Positions 16,750 to 25,598 of a DNA stretch of 64,000 nucleotides are shown here, piece after piece (position 1 is the first letter of the stretch; every line of letters starts with the position of its first letter). The notes below the pieces were generated by a model. It saw nothing but the letters and a program-made list of their open reading frames with translations, was not told the origin of the DNA and ran no database searches. Both the position numbers and the translations under genes were made by a program. Origin of the DNA: Sphingopyxis macrogoltabida (lineage in GTDB: Bacteria > Pseudomonadota > Alphaproteobacteria > Sphingomonadales > Sphingomonadaceae); the NCBI RefSeq assembly GCF_001314325.1, contig NZ_CP009429.1, positions 4,402,501 to 4,466,500 of the forward strand. Direction: 5' to 3'.

Positions 16750-17718
16750 GTGGGGGACCCCGTCCTGATCGGCATCAGGTTCGCACTTTATGCGGACCTG
16801 ATGCTCATCGCTGGCCTTGCTGCGTTCCCGCTCTATGCGCTGACACGAAGCGAACGCCTTGCGCCGCAGTCGATGATGGCCTCGATCTGGCGCGCAGAGC
16901 GATGGCTCTGCGCCGCCGGACTGCTACTCTCCATCTTGGGGATGGGCGTGCTCGCGGCTTCGATGCAGGGTGTGGGGCTCCTCTCCCTGGAACTCCAGCC
17001 TTTCTGGGACCTTGTGCGCGAGACCGACGTCGGCACAGCTTGGGTCTACCGGAGCGCAGCGCTGCTGCTCGCGCTGGCAGTCGCGATCTGGATGGTCCGC
17101 TGGCCGACAACTTCGGCCGCCGTGCTCGCGGCCGCAGGCTCGGTGGCCGTCGCGAGTCTGGTCTGGTCCGGCCACGCCGGCGCGACCGAAGGCGCCGCAG
17201 GCACCGTGCACCGGATCAGCGACATCTTGCACCTAATCGCAGCCGCGGTCTGGATCGGCGCGATCGGCGCCTTCCTGATCCTGATCTCACCACGTCGCGT
17301 CCGCGAATGGCCGGGCGGACTCCAAATTGGGGCGCGAAGCCTCGATCAATTTTCGCGCGTCGGCACGATCTGCGTCCTCGTTATTGCCGCCACCGGTCTC
17401 ATCAATAGCCAGATGATCGTCGGCGCCGAGAATCTCGGCCGGTCTCTCGGGTCACCTTATGGACAATTGCTCCTTGCCAAGCTCGCGCTGTTTGGACTGA
17501 TGCTTGCGCTCGCGGCCGCCAATCGTTGGCGACTGACGCCTGCGCTCGCGGCGGCCGCCGCAGGCGACGATGCAGAAAGCGTCGATTCCGATCCAGATGC
17601 AGCGCTCGCGGCTATGCGCAGGAGCCTGATCATCGAAGCATCGGCCGCGCTCGCCATACTCGCGCTGGTTGCCTGGTTCGGGACGCTCGAGCCGTTCGTC
17701 GTCGCCGATCCGGTTTGA
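16750..17718 (+). CDS. copD: Copper-resistance membrane protein CopD
   Basis: A 322-residue inner-membrane protein of the CopD/PcoD family with about eight hydrophobic helices. The conserved segments VWSGHAGATEG and HRISDILHLIAAAVWIGAIGAFLIL carry the His residues proposed as copper ligands. CopC and CopD are usually paired and are thought to move copper across the inner membrane. It starts with GTG at 16750, four bases after copC. The AraC gene overlaps or follows its stop. Confidence 0.88.
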   Translation: MGDPVLIGIRFALYADLMLIAGLAAFPLYALTRSERLAPQSMMASIWRAERWLCAAGLLLSILGMGVLAASMQGVGLLSLELQPFWDLVRETDVGTAWVYRSAALLLALAVAIWMVRWPTTSAAVLAAAGSVAVASLVWSGHAGATEGAAGTVHRISDILHLIAAAVWIGAIGAFLILISPRRVREWPGGLQIGARSLDQFSRVGTICVLVIAATGLINSQMIVGAENLGRSLGSPYGQLLLAKLALFGLMLALAAANRWRLTPALAAAAAGDDAESVDSDPDAALAAMRRSLIIEASAALAILALVAWFGTLEPFVVADPV

Positions 17719-18440
17719 CGCCCAACACCGCCTCCTGGTCGGGTTCGATCATGCTCGGGACCGGCTGGGCATTGATCGATGCGCGCATCGGGATCAGCCG
17801 TCCCCATAGCCATGTGGCGCATCAGATCAGCCTCGCCGTCGAACGCGACCTCAAAATTTCCGGCGACGTCGACATGATAGTCCCTGCCGGGCAAGGCGTC
17901 GCCATAGCGTCGCATGTCCGGCACCGCTTGGGGCCGCCGGGCGCCCTCGTGCGGTCATTCTATCTCGATCCGCTTTTTCGTGCCGATGCGCGCCTGTCCG
18001 TTGGATCGGTGCCTGTCCTGTTGACGCCGGCGGAGTTGGCCGGCCTCGATGGGATCGCAAGCGGCGCGGACGCGAAGCGCTGGGCGTCCGACTATCTCGA
18101 CCGGTCGCAGGCGCGTCCGGTGGATGCACGCCTGTCCGAGGCGCTCGCGGCCCCTGATGATTTGTCGAGTGCCCGCGCCTTGGCCGACGTTGCCTGCCTC
18201 TCACCCTCGCGCCTGCGCGAAATCGTCAGCCGCGACTTCGGCGTGCCTCCGGCCAAATTGCTGCAATGGCTCCAGCTTCAACGCGCAGTGCGGGCGCTGG
18301 TCGGCGGCGGAGGTCTCGCCGACGCCGCGGCGGCAGGAGGCTTTGCCGATCAGTCGCACTTCACGCGCCGCTGCGCCCAATGGCTCGGAGTGACGCCTTC
18401 GGCTGGCCTCAGCGCCTTCGCGTTCGAAATCGTGCCCTGA
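17715..18440 (+). CDS. AraC-family regulator with cupin-like sensor domain (first copy)
   Basis: About 241 residues. The N-terminal half looks like a small cupin sensor (RPHSHVAHQISLAVER); the C-terminal half holds the AraC DNA-binding domain with two helix-turn-helices (ALADVACLSPSRLREIVSRD and AAAAGGFADQSHFTRRC). The start is uncertain: TTG at 17715 overlaps the copD stop, and ATG at 17751 would give 229 residues. It precedes a methyltransferase gene, an order repeated at 34.0-35.4 kb. Ligand and targets are unknown; copper-cluster control or control of the methyltransferase are both possible. Confidence 0.82.
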   Translation: MTPNTASWSGSIMLGTGWALIDARIGISRPHSHVAHQISLAVERDLKISGDVDMIVPAGQGVAIASHVRHRLGPPGALVRSFYLDPLFRADARLSVGSVPVLLTPAELAGLDGIASGADAKRWASDYLDRSQARPVDARLSEALAAPDDLSSARALADVACLSPSRLREIVSRDFGVPPAKLLQWLQLQRAVRALVGGGGLADAAAAGGFADQSHFTRRCAQWLGVTPSAGLSAFAFEIVP

Positions 18441-18527
18441 GCCGGATGCGCCTCGCACCGCGTCGCCCCGGCGAAACATTCAAGACCGCCGCGCCTGTTT
18501 GCCCTTAAGCGTCTCGTCGAGACCGGC

Positions 18528-18543
18528 GATTGCGGCCGCAATC
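18528..18543. promoter_or_regulatory. 16-bp palindrome upstream of the methyltransferase gene
   Basis: GATTGCGGCCGCAATC is a perfect palindrome 35 bases before the methyltransferase ATG and could be an operator for the upstream AraC protein or another regulator. No matching palindrome lies before the second methyltransferase copy, so the link is weak. Confidence 0.3.
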
Positions 18544-18577
18544 CGGCGGCAAGCCAAAGCGTCGAAAGGAGACGGTC

Positions 18578-19255
18578 ATGCCCGACCCGACACCCGTAGC
18601 CAGATCCTATACGCCAGCGGCAGGCTATCACATCCTGACGCCCCTTTATGATTTCGGCGTCGCGGTGACGACGCGTGAGCGCGTGTGGCGCGACCGTCTC
18701 GTTCGCTATATGGCGCTCGGCGAGGGTGACGTCATTCTCGATATCGGCTCGGGTACGGGAAATCTCGCGCTGGCGATCGCTCGCCATAGCCGGGACGTCC
18801 GCTATCTTGGTTTCGACCCCGACGAGGCCGCGACGCGAATTGCCCGAACGAAGACCGCGCAGATTGTTCCACCGCCGGAGTTTCGAGTTGGCTTTTTCGC
18901 GGCTTCGGCGATCGATGACTGGCCCTCGCCTTCCAAGATTGCGATCTGCCTCGTCCTTCATCAGGTCGGGCTTAAGGAAAAGGCACGTCTGCTACGCGAG
19001 GCCCGGCAGGTGCTCGCGCCGGGCGGCAAACTCTATGTCGCCGACTATGGGGAACAGCGCGGCCGCCTCATGCGGTTGCTGTTCCGCCTGACGATCCAGC
19101 AGCTCGACGGCGTCCAGGACACCCAACCCAACGCCGATGGATTGCTCCCGGTGCTGATGAGAGAGGCAGGCTTCTGCGATGTTCGCGAACTTGAGACGTT
19201 CCGCACGCCAACCGGTGCGATCGCGATCATCGAGGCCCGAAAGCCTGGGACCTGA
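18578..19255 (+). CDS. Class I SAM-dependent methyltransferase (first copy)
   Basis: A 225-residue methyltransferase. The SAM-binding motif is VILDIGSGTGNLALAI, the acidic end of strand 2 is GFDPDE, and later motifs are LVLHQVG, LAPGGKLYVADYGEQRGRLMR and TPTGAIAIIEARK. The substrate is unknown; it lacks the Cys pattern expected of ArsM arsenite methyltransferases. The ATG at 18578 follows AAAGGAG. It is a paralogue of the protein at 34773-35432, sharing the ADYGEQR block and the C-terminal motif, and both copies follow an AraC gene in the same direction. Confidence 0.87.
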   Translation: MPDPTPVARSYTPAAGYHILTPLYDFGVAVTTRERVWRDRLVRYMALGEGDVILDIGSGTGNLALAIARHSRDVRYLGFDPDEAATRIARTKTAQIVPPPEFRVGFFAASAIDDWPSPSKIAICLVLHQVGLKEKARLLREARQVLAPGGKLYVADYGEQRGRLMRLLFRLTIQQLDGVQDTQPNADGLLPVLMREAGFCDVRELETFRTPTGAIAIIEARKPGT

Positions 19256-19421
19256 CGGTACGGGGCAAAGAAAATCCAAGGGATAACCGCTCTTCTTGCG
19301 TATCGATAGAAGCGGCTCCATTCTGGAACCGCCGGGAACGACGCCAGCGGCGAACTCGACCGGTAGCGTTTGGACCGCCCCGCGGCGAGGCGGGCATCCG
19401 ACACATACGGGAGCGGCGGCG

Positions 19422-21743
19422 ATGCACGATCATCAGGGCGCAGAAAAAGGCAGCGGGAGCACGACCGATCCCGTTTGCGGCATGATGGTCGATCCGGCCA
19501 CCACACCTCACACCGCGACGCATAGCGGCAAGCATCACTATTTCTGCAGCGCGGACTGCCTCGCCAAATTCGAGGCCGATCCCGATCTTTATGCCGCAAA
19601 ACGCGAGCCCGCCGCAGCCGATGCACCCGAAGGCGCCATCTGGACCTGCCCGATGCATCCCGAAATCCAGCGCCCCGGCCCTGGAAGCTGCCCGATCTGC
19701 GGCATGGCACTCGAGCCCATCATGCCAGCCGCATCGGACGGCCCAAGCGAAGAATATCGCGACATGCGGCGGCGCTTCTGGATCGGACTCCTTCTCGCCC
19801 TTCCCGTGGTCGCGCTCGAAATGGGCGGCCATCTGACGGGTCTCCACCAATATGTCGGTCGCCAGACGAGCAACTGGATCCAGATGCTGCTCGCGACCCC
19901 CGTCGTTCTATGGGCGGGCTGGCCCTTCTTCGAGCGCGCCTGGCTCTCGGTCCGCAACAAGAGCCTCAACATGTTCACTCTCATTGCGATGGGGACGGGG
20001 GTCGCGTGGGGCTACAGCATGATCGCGGCGATCGCCCCGCAAATCTTTCCGGCCGCCTTCCGCGCCGCCGACGGCTCCGTCGCGGTCTATTTCGAGGCCG
20101 CCGCGGTCATCACGGTGCTGGTGCTGCTCGGGCAGGTGCTCGAACTCAGGGCGCGCGAGACGACGAGCGGCGCGATCCGTGCGCTTCTGGACCTCACGCC
20201 CAAGCTTGCCCGCCGCGTCCGCAGCGATGGAAGCGACGAGGAGGTAGCGCTCGAGGAAGTCGCGGTCGGCGACATGCTGCGCATCCGTCCGGGCGAAAAA
20301 GTCCCGGTCGATGGCATCGTCGTAGAAGGCCGCGGCACGGTCGACGAATCGATGGTTACGGGCGAATCGATGCCAGTCACCAAGGAGGCCGGCGCGGCGC
20401 TGATCGGCGGAACGATCAACCAGACGGGCGGCCTGCTCATGCGCAGCGAGAAGGTCGGGCGCGACACGATGCTCGCGCGGATCGTACAGATGGTCGCCGA
20501 TGCGCAGCGCAGCCGCGCGCCGATCCAGCGTCTCGCTGATACCGTTTCGGGCTGGTTCGTGCCCGGCGTCATAGTGGTTGCTATTGTCGCTTTCATCGTC
20601 TGGTCGCTTCTCGGCCCCTCGCCCGCCATGGCCTATGGCCTCATCGCCGCCGTCTCGGTGCTCATCATCGCCTGCCCGTGCGCGCTCGGCCTTGCGACGC
20701 CGATGTCGATCATGGTCGGCGTGGGGCGCGGCGCCGAAGCCGGCGTGCTGATCAAGAATGCCGAGGCGCTTGAACGGATGGAAAAGGTTGACACGCTCGT
20801 CGTCGACAAGACCGGGACGCTGACCGAAGGCCGGCCCTCGGTCGTCGCCATCGAAGTCGCCGACGGCTTCGAAGAGCAGGATCTGCTCCGGATTGCCGCG
20901 AGCCTTGAGCGCAGCAGCGAACATCCATTGGCCGCCGCGATCGTCAAGGCGGCCGAAGACCGCGGCCTCGCGCTCGTCGAGCCATCGGGCGTCGACCAGC
21001 CGGTCGGCAAGGGCATCGTCGGGGTCGTCGATAAAAAGGCGATCGTCCTCGGCAATGCGAACTTTCTCGAAGAATATGACGTCGATCTGGGCACGCTCAC
21101 CGAGGCGGCGGACCGGCTTCGCGGAGACGGCGCAACGGCGATCTACATCGCGGTCAACGGCAAGGCGGCCGGCGTCATCGCCATCGCCGATCCAGTCAAG
21201 GAGACGACGGGCGCGGCACTCGCGGCGCTGCGCGAAGCCGGAATCAAGGTCATCATGCTCACCGGCGACAATCGCGTCACCGCGGAAGCCATCGCGCGGC
21301 GCCTCGGCATCGACGACGTTGAGGCCGATGTCCTCCCCGACCAGAAGAGCGCGGTCGTCCAGCGGCTGCGCGAAGAGGGCCGGATCGTCGCGATGGCCGG
21401 CGACGGGGTCAACGACGCCCCCGCGCTCGCCGCCGCCGACGTCGGCATCGCGATGGGCTCGGGAACCGACGTCGCCATCGAAAGCGCGGGTGTGACGCTG
21501 CTGCGCGGTGATCTGCTGGGCATCGTGCGCGCGCGGCATCTCAGCCATGCGACGATGGCGAACATCCGTCAGAATCTCTTCTTTGCTTTCGCCTATAATG
21601 TCGCCGGGATTCCGGTCGCAGCGGGTGTGCTCTATCCGGTCTTCGGGCTGCTCTTGTCGCCGATCATCGCCGCCGCCGCGATGGCGCTCTCGTCGGTGAG
21701 CGTCATCGCCAATTCGCTGCGGCTCCGGTTCGTGAAAATCTGA
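19422..21743 (+). CDS. Copper-exporting P1B-type ATPase with YHS and heavy-metal-binding N-terminus
   Basis: A 773-residue Cu(I)-type ATPase (CopA/SilP-like). Instead of the usual HMA domain, the N-terminus has a YHS domain ([10 protein letters not shown] to [11 protein letters not shown], about 15-55), then a metal-binding motif (WTCPMHPEI and [10 protein letters not shown], about 72-100). The membrane CPC ligand motif [13 protein letters not shown] is at about 418-420, the phosphorylation Asp in DKTGTLTEG at about 462, and the hinge is [20 protein letters not shown]. It would export Cu(I) or Ag(I) to the periplasm. The ATG at 19422 is chosen over earlier in-frame starts because the family begins near His-Asp-His. 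Confidence 0.93.
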   Translation: MHDHQGAEKGSGSTTDPVCGMMVDPATTPHTATHSGKHHYFCSADCLAKFEADPDLYAAKREPAAADAPEGAIWTCPMHPEIQRPGPGSCPICGMALEPIMPAASDGPSEEYRDMRRRFWIGLLLALPVVALEMGGHLTGLHQYVGRQTSNWIQMLLATPVVLWAGWPFFERAWLSVRNKSLNMFTLIAMGTGVAWGYSMIAAIAPQIFPAAFRAADGSVAVYFEAAAVITVLVLLGQVLELRARETTSGAIRALLDLTPKLARRVRSDGSDEEVALEEVAVGDMLRIRPGEKVPVDGIVVEGRGTVDESMVTGESMPVTKEAGAALIGGTINQTGGLLMRSEKVGRDTMLARIVQMVADAQRSRAPIQRLADTVSGWFVPGVIVVAIVAFIVWSLLGPSPAMAYGLIAAVSVLIIACPCALGLATPMSIMVGVGRGAEAGVLIKNAEALERMEKVDTLVVDKTGTLTEGRPSVVAIEVADGFEEQDLLRIAASLERSSEHPLAAAIVKAAEDRGLALVEPSGVDQPVGKGIVGVVDKKAIVLGNANFLEEYDVDLGTLTEAADRLRGDGATAIYIAVNGKAAGVIAIADPVKETTGAALAALREAGIKVIMLTGDNRVTAEAIARRLGIDDVEADVLPDQKSAVVQRLREEGRIVAMAGDGVNDAPALAAADVGIAMGSGTDVAIESAGVTLLRGDLLGIVRARHLSHATMANIRQNLFFAFAYNVAGIPVAAGVLYPVFGLLLSPIIAAAAMALSSVSVIANSLRLRFVKI

Positions 21744-21796
21744 TCGAAGCATCACGGCGGACGGATGCCGCCAGCGTACAGAAAGGGAGAATAGGG

Positions 21797-22255
21797 ATGA
21801 GAGGTATCAAACAGGCGATGTTCGGGCTGGCGCTGGTCATCGCGGTTCCCGCCCACGCGGTGCCAACCCCTGATTATCAGGCGGCGACGGCGACGCTGGC
21901 GCAATATAAGCAGGCGATCGAGAGCCGCGACCTGTCGGGCGTCGAAGCCTTGTTCGCGCCCGACGCCCAGATCTTCGAGTCGGGCGGTGTCGAAGGAAAT
22001 TTCGTCCATTATCGCGACCACCACCTCGCGCCCGAGCTCAAGGCGTTCAAGTCCTTCGCCTTCAAGGGCTATAAGGTTTCGGTGCGGGGCGAAGGCGAGG
22101 TTGCGATCGCGACCGAGACCTATTCCTACACGATCATACTCGCGAGTGGCGAAACGGTCGAACGCGATGGCGTTGCGACGAGCGTACTCAAATGGACAGA
22201 CGGCAAATGGCGGATCATCAACCTGCACAGTTCTTCGCGCAAACCGAAGTCCTGA
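21797..22255 (+). CDS. Exported NTF2-like (SnoaL/DUF4440-type) protein
   Basis: A 152-residue protein with a signal peptide (cleavage near AHA, about residue 22) and an NTF2-like fold. The recognisable elements are YKQAIESRDLSGVEALFAPDAQIFESGG, HYRDHHLAPELKAFKSF and a C-terminal VLKWTDGKWRIINLHSSSR. Members of this superfamily have varied roles, so no activity is assigned. The HYRDHH stretch might bind metal. It lies 53 bases after the copper ATPase in the same direction. Confidence 0.8.
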   Translation: MRGIKQAMFGLALVIAVPAHAVPTPDYQAATATLAQYKQAIESRDLSGVEALFAPDAQIFESGGVEGNFVHYRDHHLAPELKAFKSFAFKGYKVSVRGEGEVAIATETYSYTIILASGETVERDGVATSVLKWTDGKWRIINLHSSSRKPKS

Positions 22256-22384
22256 TGGTGGCAGGCGGGACAGGGATTATCTGGCCCGGGTGTAACCGCG
22301 GCGGGGCTACCCGCGAACAGCTCGGCGGTCCAGGCGCCGCAATTTCAGTTTGACGCCAAGACTGACAAGGAACATGCTTCGACC

Positions 22385-22750
22385 GTGAAACGCTGGCTTT
22401 CTCTGCTGCTGCTCTTCGGAGCTGTGCTGGGCCTTCTGGCCCAGGAAGCTGCGTTCGCGTCGGCGCCGGCAATGCCTATCGCGGACACCGCGATTGCGGC
22501 CTCAGCCATGAGTGACGAATGCGCGGAAATGATGGGCATCGAAAAGTCACAGAACAAAGAGCCCTGCCAAGGCCTCACGCTCGACTGCATCGCGAAGATG
22601 GGCTGCGCGCTTCCGCCCGCCGTCGTATCGCCGGCCACGCCGATCGAGGCGAAAGCGCATGTCCCGGGCTTGCTAGATCCGCTTCCTGTCCGGCGGCTCG
22701 CTGGCAGAACATTCGGTCCCGAACCTGACCCACCCCTAGTCCTCGGCTGA
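22385..22750 (+). CDS. Hypothetical exported protein with four Cys
   Basis: A 121-residue protein with a hydrophobic N-terminal segment (residues 4-22) and a Cys/Met-bearing central part (DECAEMMG, EPCQGLTLDCIAKMGCALP). I recognise no family. It appears to start with GTG at 22385; a nearby ATG at 22374 runs into a stop at once. The position between the copper ATPase and the Cus pump suggests a periplasmic role in copper handling, which is inference only. Confidence 0.6.
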   Translation: MKRWLSLLLLFGAVLGLLAQEAAFASAPAMPIADTAIAASAMSDECAEMMGIEKSQNKEPCQGLTLDCIAKMGCALPPAVVSPATPIEAKAHVPGLLDPLPVRRLAGRTFGPEPDPPLVLG

Positions 22751-22812
22751 ACTGCACGATGCGCGCCGACTGTTTCGGCGTGTTCCCAAGCTTTTCAACC
22801 GAGGAATTCGAC

Positions 22813-23079
22813 ATGAAACCGATTTTTGCCGTTGCCGCGCTCGCGGCAGCAACGCTTGCCGCTCCCGTTTTCGCACAGGAAGCACCGGGCGGCCATTATG
22901 AATGGCAGACCCGCCAGGTGCCGGGACCGAACAAGTCCAATACCAGCTCGCGGGTCCGCGTCTGGGTGAAGGACAAGTCCGCCCAGATGGCCAACTGCGA
23001 CTGCGACATGATGAAGGCCGATCCGGCCGATTGCATGAAAAAAATGACCGGCAGCCACATGGCGCACCCCGCGGCGTAA
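22813..23079 (+). CDS. Small exported Cys/Met-rich protein
   Basis: An 88-residue protein. The signal peptide ends near VFAQ (about residue 22). The mature part has an aromatic start (HYEWQTRQVPG) and a C-terminal cluster NCDCDMMKADPADCMKKMTGSHM with three Cys and several Met/His. It could act as a periplasmic copper trap or chaperone. A GAGGAA box precedes the ATG at 22813. No family is recognised; context supports co-expression with the CusCBA genes that follow. Confidence 0.75.
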   Translation: MKPIFAVAALAAATLAAPVFAQEAPGGHYEWQTRQVPGPNKSNTSSRVRVWVKDKSAQMANCDCDMMKADPADCMKKMTGSHMAHPAA

Positions 23080-23085
23080 TATCTC

Positions 23086-23113
23086 CATCCCCGGCGCCTA
23101 TGCGCCGGGGATG
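23086..23113 (+). terminator. Strong hairpin between the small Cys protein and cusC
   Basis: A 12-bp perfect stem (CATCCCCGGCGC and its complement) with loop CTAT. No run of T follows on the plus strand, so it is not a classical intrinsic terminator. It may be an RNA-stabilising or processing stem that sets different expression for the small protein and the downstream pump. Confidence 0.5.
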
Positions 23114-23142
23114 GCCTCGCCCGATTCAAAAAGGGGGAAATC

Positions 23143-24369
23143 ATGCGCCTTTTCTTTGCGGCAGCCGTGCTTGCGCTGCCCACGGCCCTGCACACCGAAC
23201 CCATGTCGCTCGATGATGCGCTTCGACTGGCGGAAACGCGAGCGCCCGAATTACAAGCCCGAGAAGCCGGGCTCGATGCCGCCCAATCGGCGGCGATCGC
23301 CGCCGACCGGCTGCCAGACCCGAAACTCAATATCGTCCTGCAGGATTTCCCTGTCACCGGTCCCGACGCGGGCCGGCTCAACCGCGACGACTTCACGATG
23401 CAGGTCATCGGCATCAGTCAGGATTTCCCGAACCCCGCCAAGCGACGCGCGCGCGCGACGCGCGCGCAGGCCGACATCGGAATCGCCCGCGCCGACGAGG
23501 CAGTTACCGCGCAGGACGTCCGGCTCGCGACGGCGCTCGCGTGGGTCGATCTCTTCTATGCCAAGAAGCGGCTGAAGGAACTCGAGATGCTAGACGCCGG
23601 TCTTGGGGATCTGCAAGCGACCGTGACCGCGCGGCTCGCGAGTGGTGCGGCACGCCCGGCGCAGGCGCTCGAACCCGAACAGCTTCGCGCGGCGGTCAGC
23701 GATCGCCGCAGCGCGCTCGCCGCCGAAATCACCCGGGCAAGGGCGCAGCTTGCGCGATTCACGGGCGATCCGGCCGCCGACACGGCGGGCGACCCGCCGC
23801 CGCCGATGGTAAACGAAATCGCGCTGCGCGCCGGCATCGACGCCTTGCCGCGGCTGCGCGCGCTCGATGCGCGCGCGCTTGCGGCTGACGCCGAAACGGG
23901 CCTCGCGCGCGCCGACAAGCGTCCCGACTGGAGCGTCAATGCGGCCTATGGGCGGCGCGAACCCAATTATGGCGACCTCGTCACGCTTGGCGTCACGATC
24001 GACCTGCCCTTCTTCTCGAAGAAGCGGCAGGACCCGAAGATCGCGGCGCGCGCCAGCGAAGCGACGCGCGCGCGCCTCGACCGCGAAGCGGCGAAGCGCG
24101 ACATCGCCGCGGCGCTCGACGCCGATCTCGCCGACCATCGCATGCATCACGAGCAGCTTGGCAATGCACGGTCGCGGTTGGTCCCGCTTGCAAAGAAGCG
24201 CGCCGAACTTGACCTCGCCAGTTACGCCGCCGGGAAGCTCGACCTCGGAACCGCGCTGCTCTCGACGCTCGCGCTGGCCGAAGCCGAAGTCGATGCGCTC
24301 GCGCGCGAAGCCGACGTCGCGCGCGACGCGATCCGGATCAATTATATCTATGGGGAGACAGGGCGATGA
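23143..24369 (+). CDS. cusC: TolC-family outer-membrane channel of a Cus-type pump (CusC)
   Basis: A 408-residue outer-membrane efflux protein. Signal peptide (about 1-19), then MSLDDALRLAETRAPELQAREAGLDAAQSAAIAADRLPDP, the family's first repeat, long Ala-rich coiled helices, and a second repeat ending AREADVARDAIRINYIYGE. It would trimerise into the outer-membrane duct for the adaptor and RND pump encoded next. AAAAAGGGGGAAATC before the ATG gives the ribosome-binding site. It overlaps cusB by four bases. Confidence 0.9.
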   Translation: MRLFFAAAVLALPTALHTEPMSLDDALRLAETRAPELQAREAGLDAAQSAAIAADRLPDPKLNIVLQDFPVTGPDAGRLNRDDFTMQVIGISQDFPNPAKRRARATRAQADIGIARADEAVTAQDVRLATALAWVDLFYAKKRLKELEMLDAGLGDLQATVTARLASGAARPAQALEPEQLRAAVSDRRSALAAEITRARAQLARFTGDPAADTAGDPPPPMVNEIALRAGIDALPRLRALDARALAADAETGLARADKRPDWSVNAAYGRREPNYGDLVTLGVTIDLPFFSKKRQDPKIAARASEATRARLDREAAKRDIAAALDADLADHRMHHEQLGNARSRLVPLAKKRAELDLASYAAGKLDLGTALLSTLALAEAEVDALAREADVARDAIRINYIYGETGR

Positions 24370-25598
24370 CCGATGCGACATCAGCGGCGCGGTGGCGCGC
24401 CGGGATTTTGGCTGCCGTGCTGATCGCGGGCGGCGGGGGATATTGGCTGGGACAGCGCGGGGACGGTCAGGCGCCGGCCGAAGCCACGGCCGGCGGCCGC
24501 AAAATCCTCTATTATTACGACCCGATGTTCCCGAACCAGAAGTTCGACAAGCCCGGCAAGTCGCCCTTCATGGATATGCAGCTCGAGCCCAAATATGCCG
24601 ATGAAGCGGGTGGTTCTGGCACCGGCCCCGGCATAACGGTCGACCCGGCCGCGCGGCAGAGCCTCGGAATCCGCGTGGTCGCGGCCGAAATGGGCAGCCT
24701 CGCCGCGACCTTCAACGTCAATGGCAGTGTCGATTTCAACCAGCGCGATGTCGCGATCGTCCAGGCGCGCTCGGGCGGCTTCGTCGAGCGCGTCTATCGC
24801 CTCGCGCCCGGCGACGTCATCGGCGCCGGCACCCCGATCGCCGACCTGCAATTGCCCGAATGGGGCGGTGCGCAGACCGAATATCTGAGCGTCAAGAAGC
24901 TCGGACGCCCCGACCTCACCGCGGCGGCGCGGCAGCGGCTGCGGCTGATGGGCATGCCCGAAGGCGTGATAACCGAAGTCGATCGGACGGGGCGCACCGG
25001 CGGCCGGATGACTGTCCGCGCGCCGATCGGAGGGGTTGTCCAGGCGCTGAATGCGCGGGCGGGCGTTACGCTCGCCGCTGGGCAGACGCTCGCCGAAATC
25101 TCCGGGCTCGGCACCGTCTGGCTCAATGCCGCGCTCCCCGAAGCGCAGGCGGGGCTCGTGCAGGTCGGCCAGCGCGCGACCGCGAAGCTCACCGCCTTTC
25201 CGGGCGAGCCATTCGCCGGCAAAGTCGTCGCGATCCTCCCGGCCGCGGCGGCGGACACCAGGACGCTGACCGTGCGCATCGAACTCGCCAACCGCGGCGG
25301 ACGCCTGCGCCCCGGCATGTTCGCCAGCGTCGCGCTCGGCGGCGATGCCAAGCCGGCGCTGCTGGTGCCGAGCGAAGCAGTGATCCGCACCGGCACGCGC
25401 AGCATCGTGATGCTCGAGCGGGGCGATGGCCGGTATCACCCGGCCGAAGTGCTCGCTGGGCGCGAAGGCGGCGGAAAGACCGAGATATTGCGCGGTCTCG
25501 CGCCCGGCGAGAAGGTCGTCGCGTCGGGCCAGTTCCTGCTCGATTCCGAGGCGAGCCTGACCGGCCTTGCGGTTCGGCCGCTGGATGCCGCGCAATGA
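24366..25598 (+). CDS. cusB: Periplasmic adaptor (membrane fusion protein) CusB
   Basis: A 410-residue adaptor. One N-terminal membrane segment is followed by a heavy-metal-binding motif [12 protein letters not shown] and [13 protein letters not shown] (about residues 40-75), which holds the Met residues expected for Cu(I) or Ag(I). The barrel-sandwich and beta-barrel regions follow ([46 protein letters not shown]). It links CusA to CusC and accepts copper from the CusF-like protein. It overlaps both neighbours by four bases, so the genes are translationally coupled. Confidence 0.92.
   Translation: MTDATSAARWRAGILAAVLIAGGGGYWLGQRGDGQAPAEATAGGRKILYYYDPMFPNQKFDKPGKSPFMDMQLEPKYADEAGGSGTGPGITVDPAARQSLGIRVVAAEMGSLAATFNVNGSVDFNQRDVAIVQARSGGFVERVYRLAPGDVIGAGTPIADLQLPEWGGAQTEYLSVKKLGRPDLTAAARQRLRLMGMPEGVITEVDRTGRTGGRMTVRAPIGGVVQALNARAGVTLAAGQTLAEISGLGTVWLNAALPEAQAGLVQVGQRATAKLTAFPGEPFAGKVVAILPAAAADTRTLTVRIELANRGGRLRPGMFASVALGGDAKPALLVPSEAVIRTGTRSIVMLERGDGRYHPAEVLAGREGGGKTEILRGLAPGEKVVASGQFLLDSEASLTGLAVRPLDAAQ

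Noticed and set aside
18578..19255. Arsenite methyltransferase ArsM
   Set aside because: The protein lacks the conserved Cys residues of ArsM and lies outside the ars operon, so only a generic methyltransferase is called.
24860..25594. N-terminal extension of CusA by about 245 residues
   Set aside because: The extension lies over cusB in another frame; the overlapping ATG at 25595 gives the normal family length.
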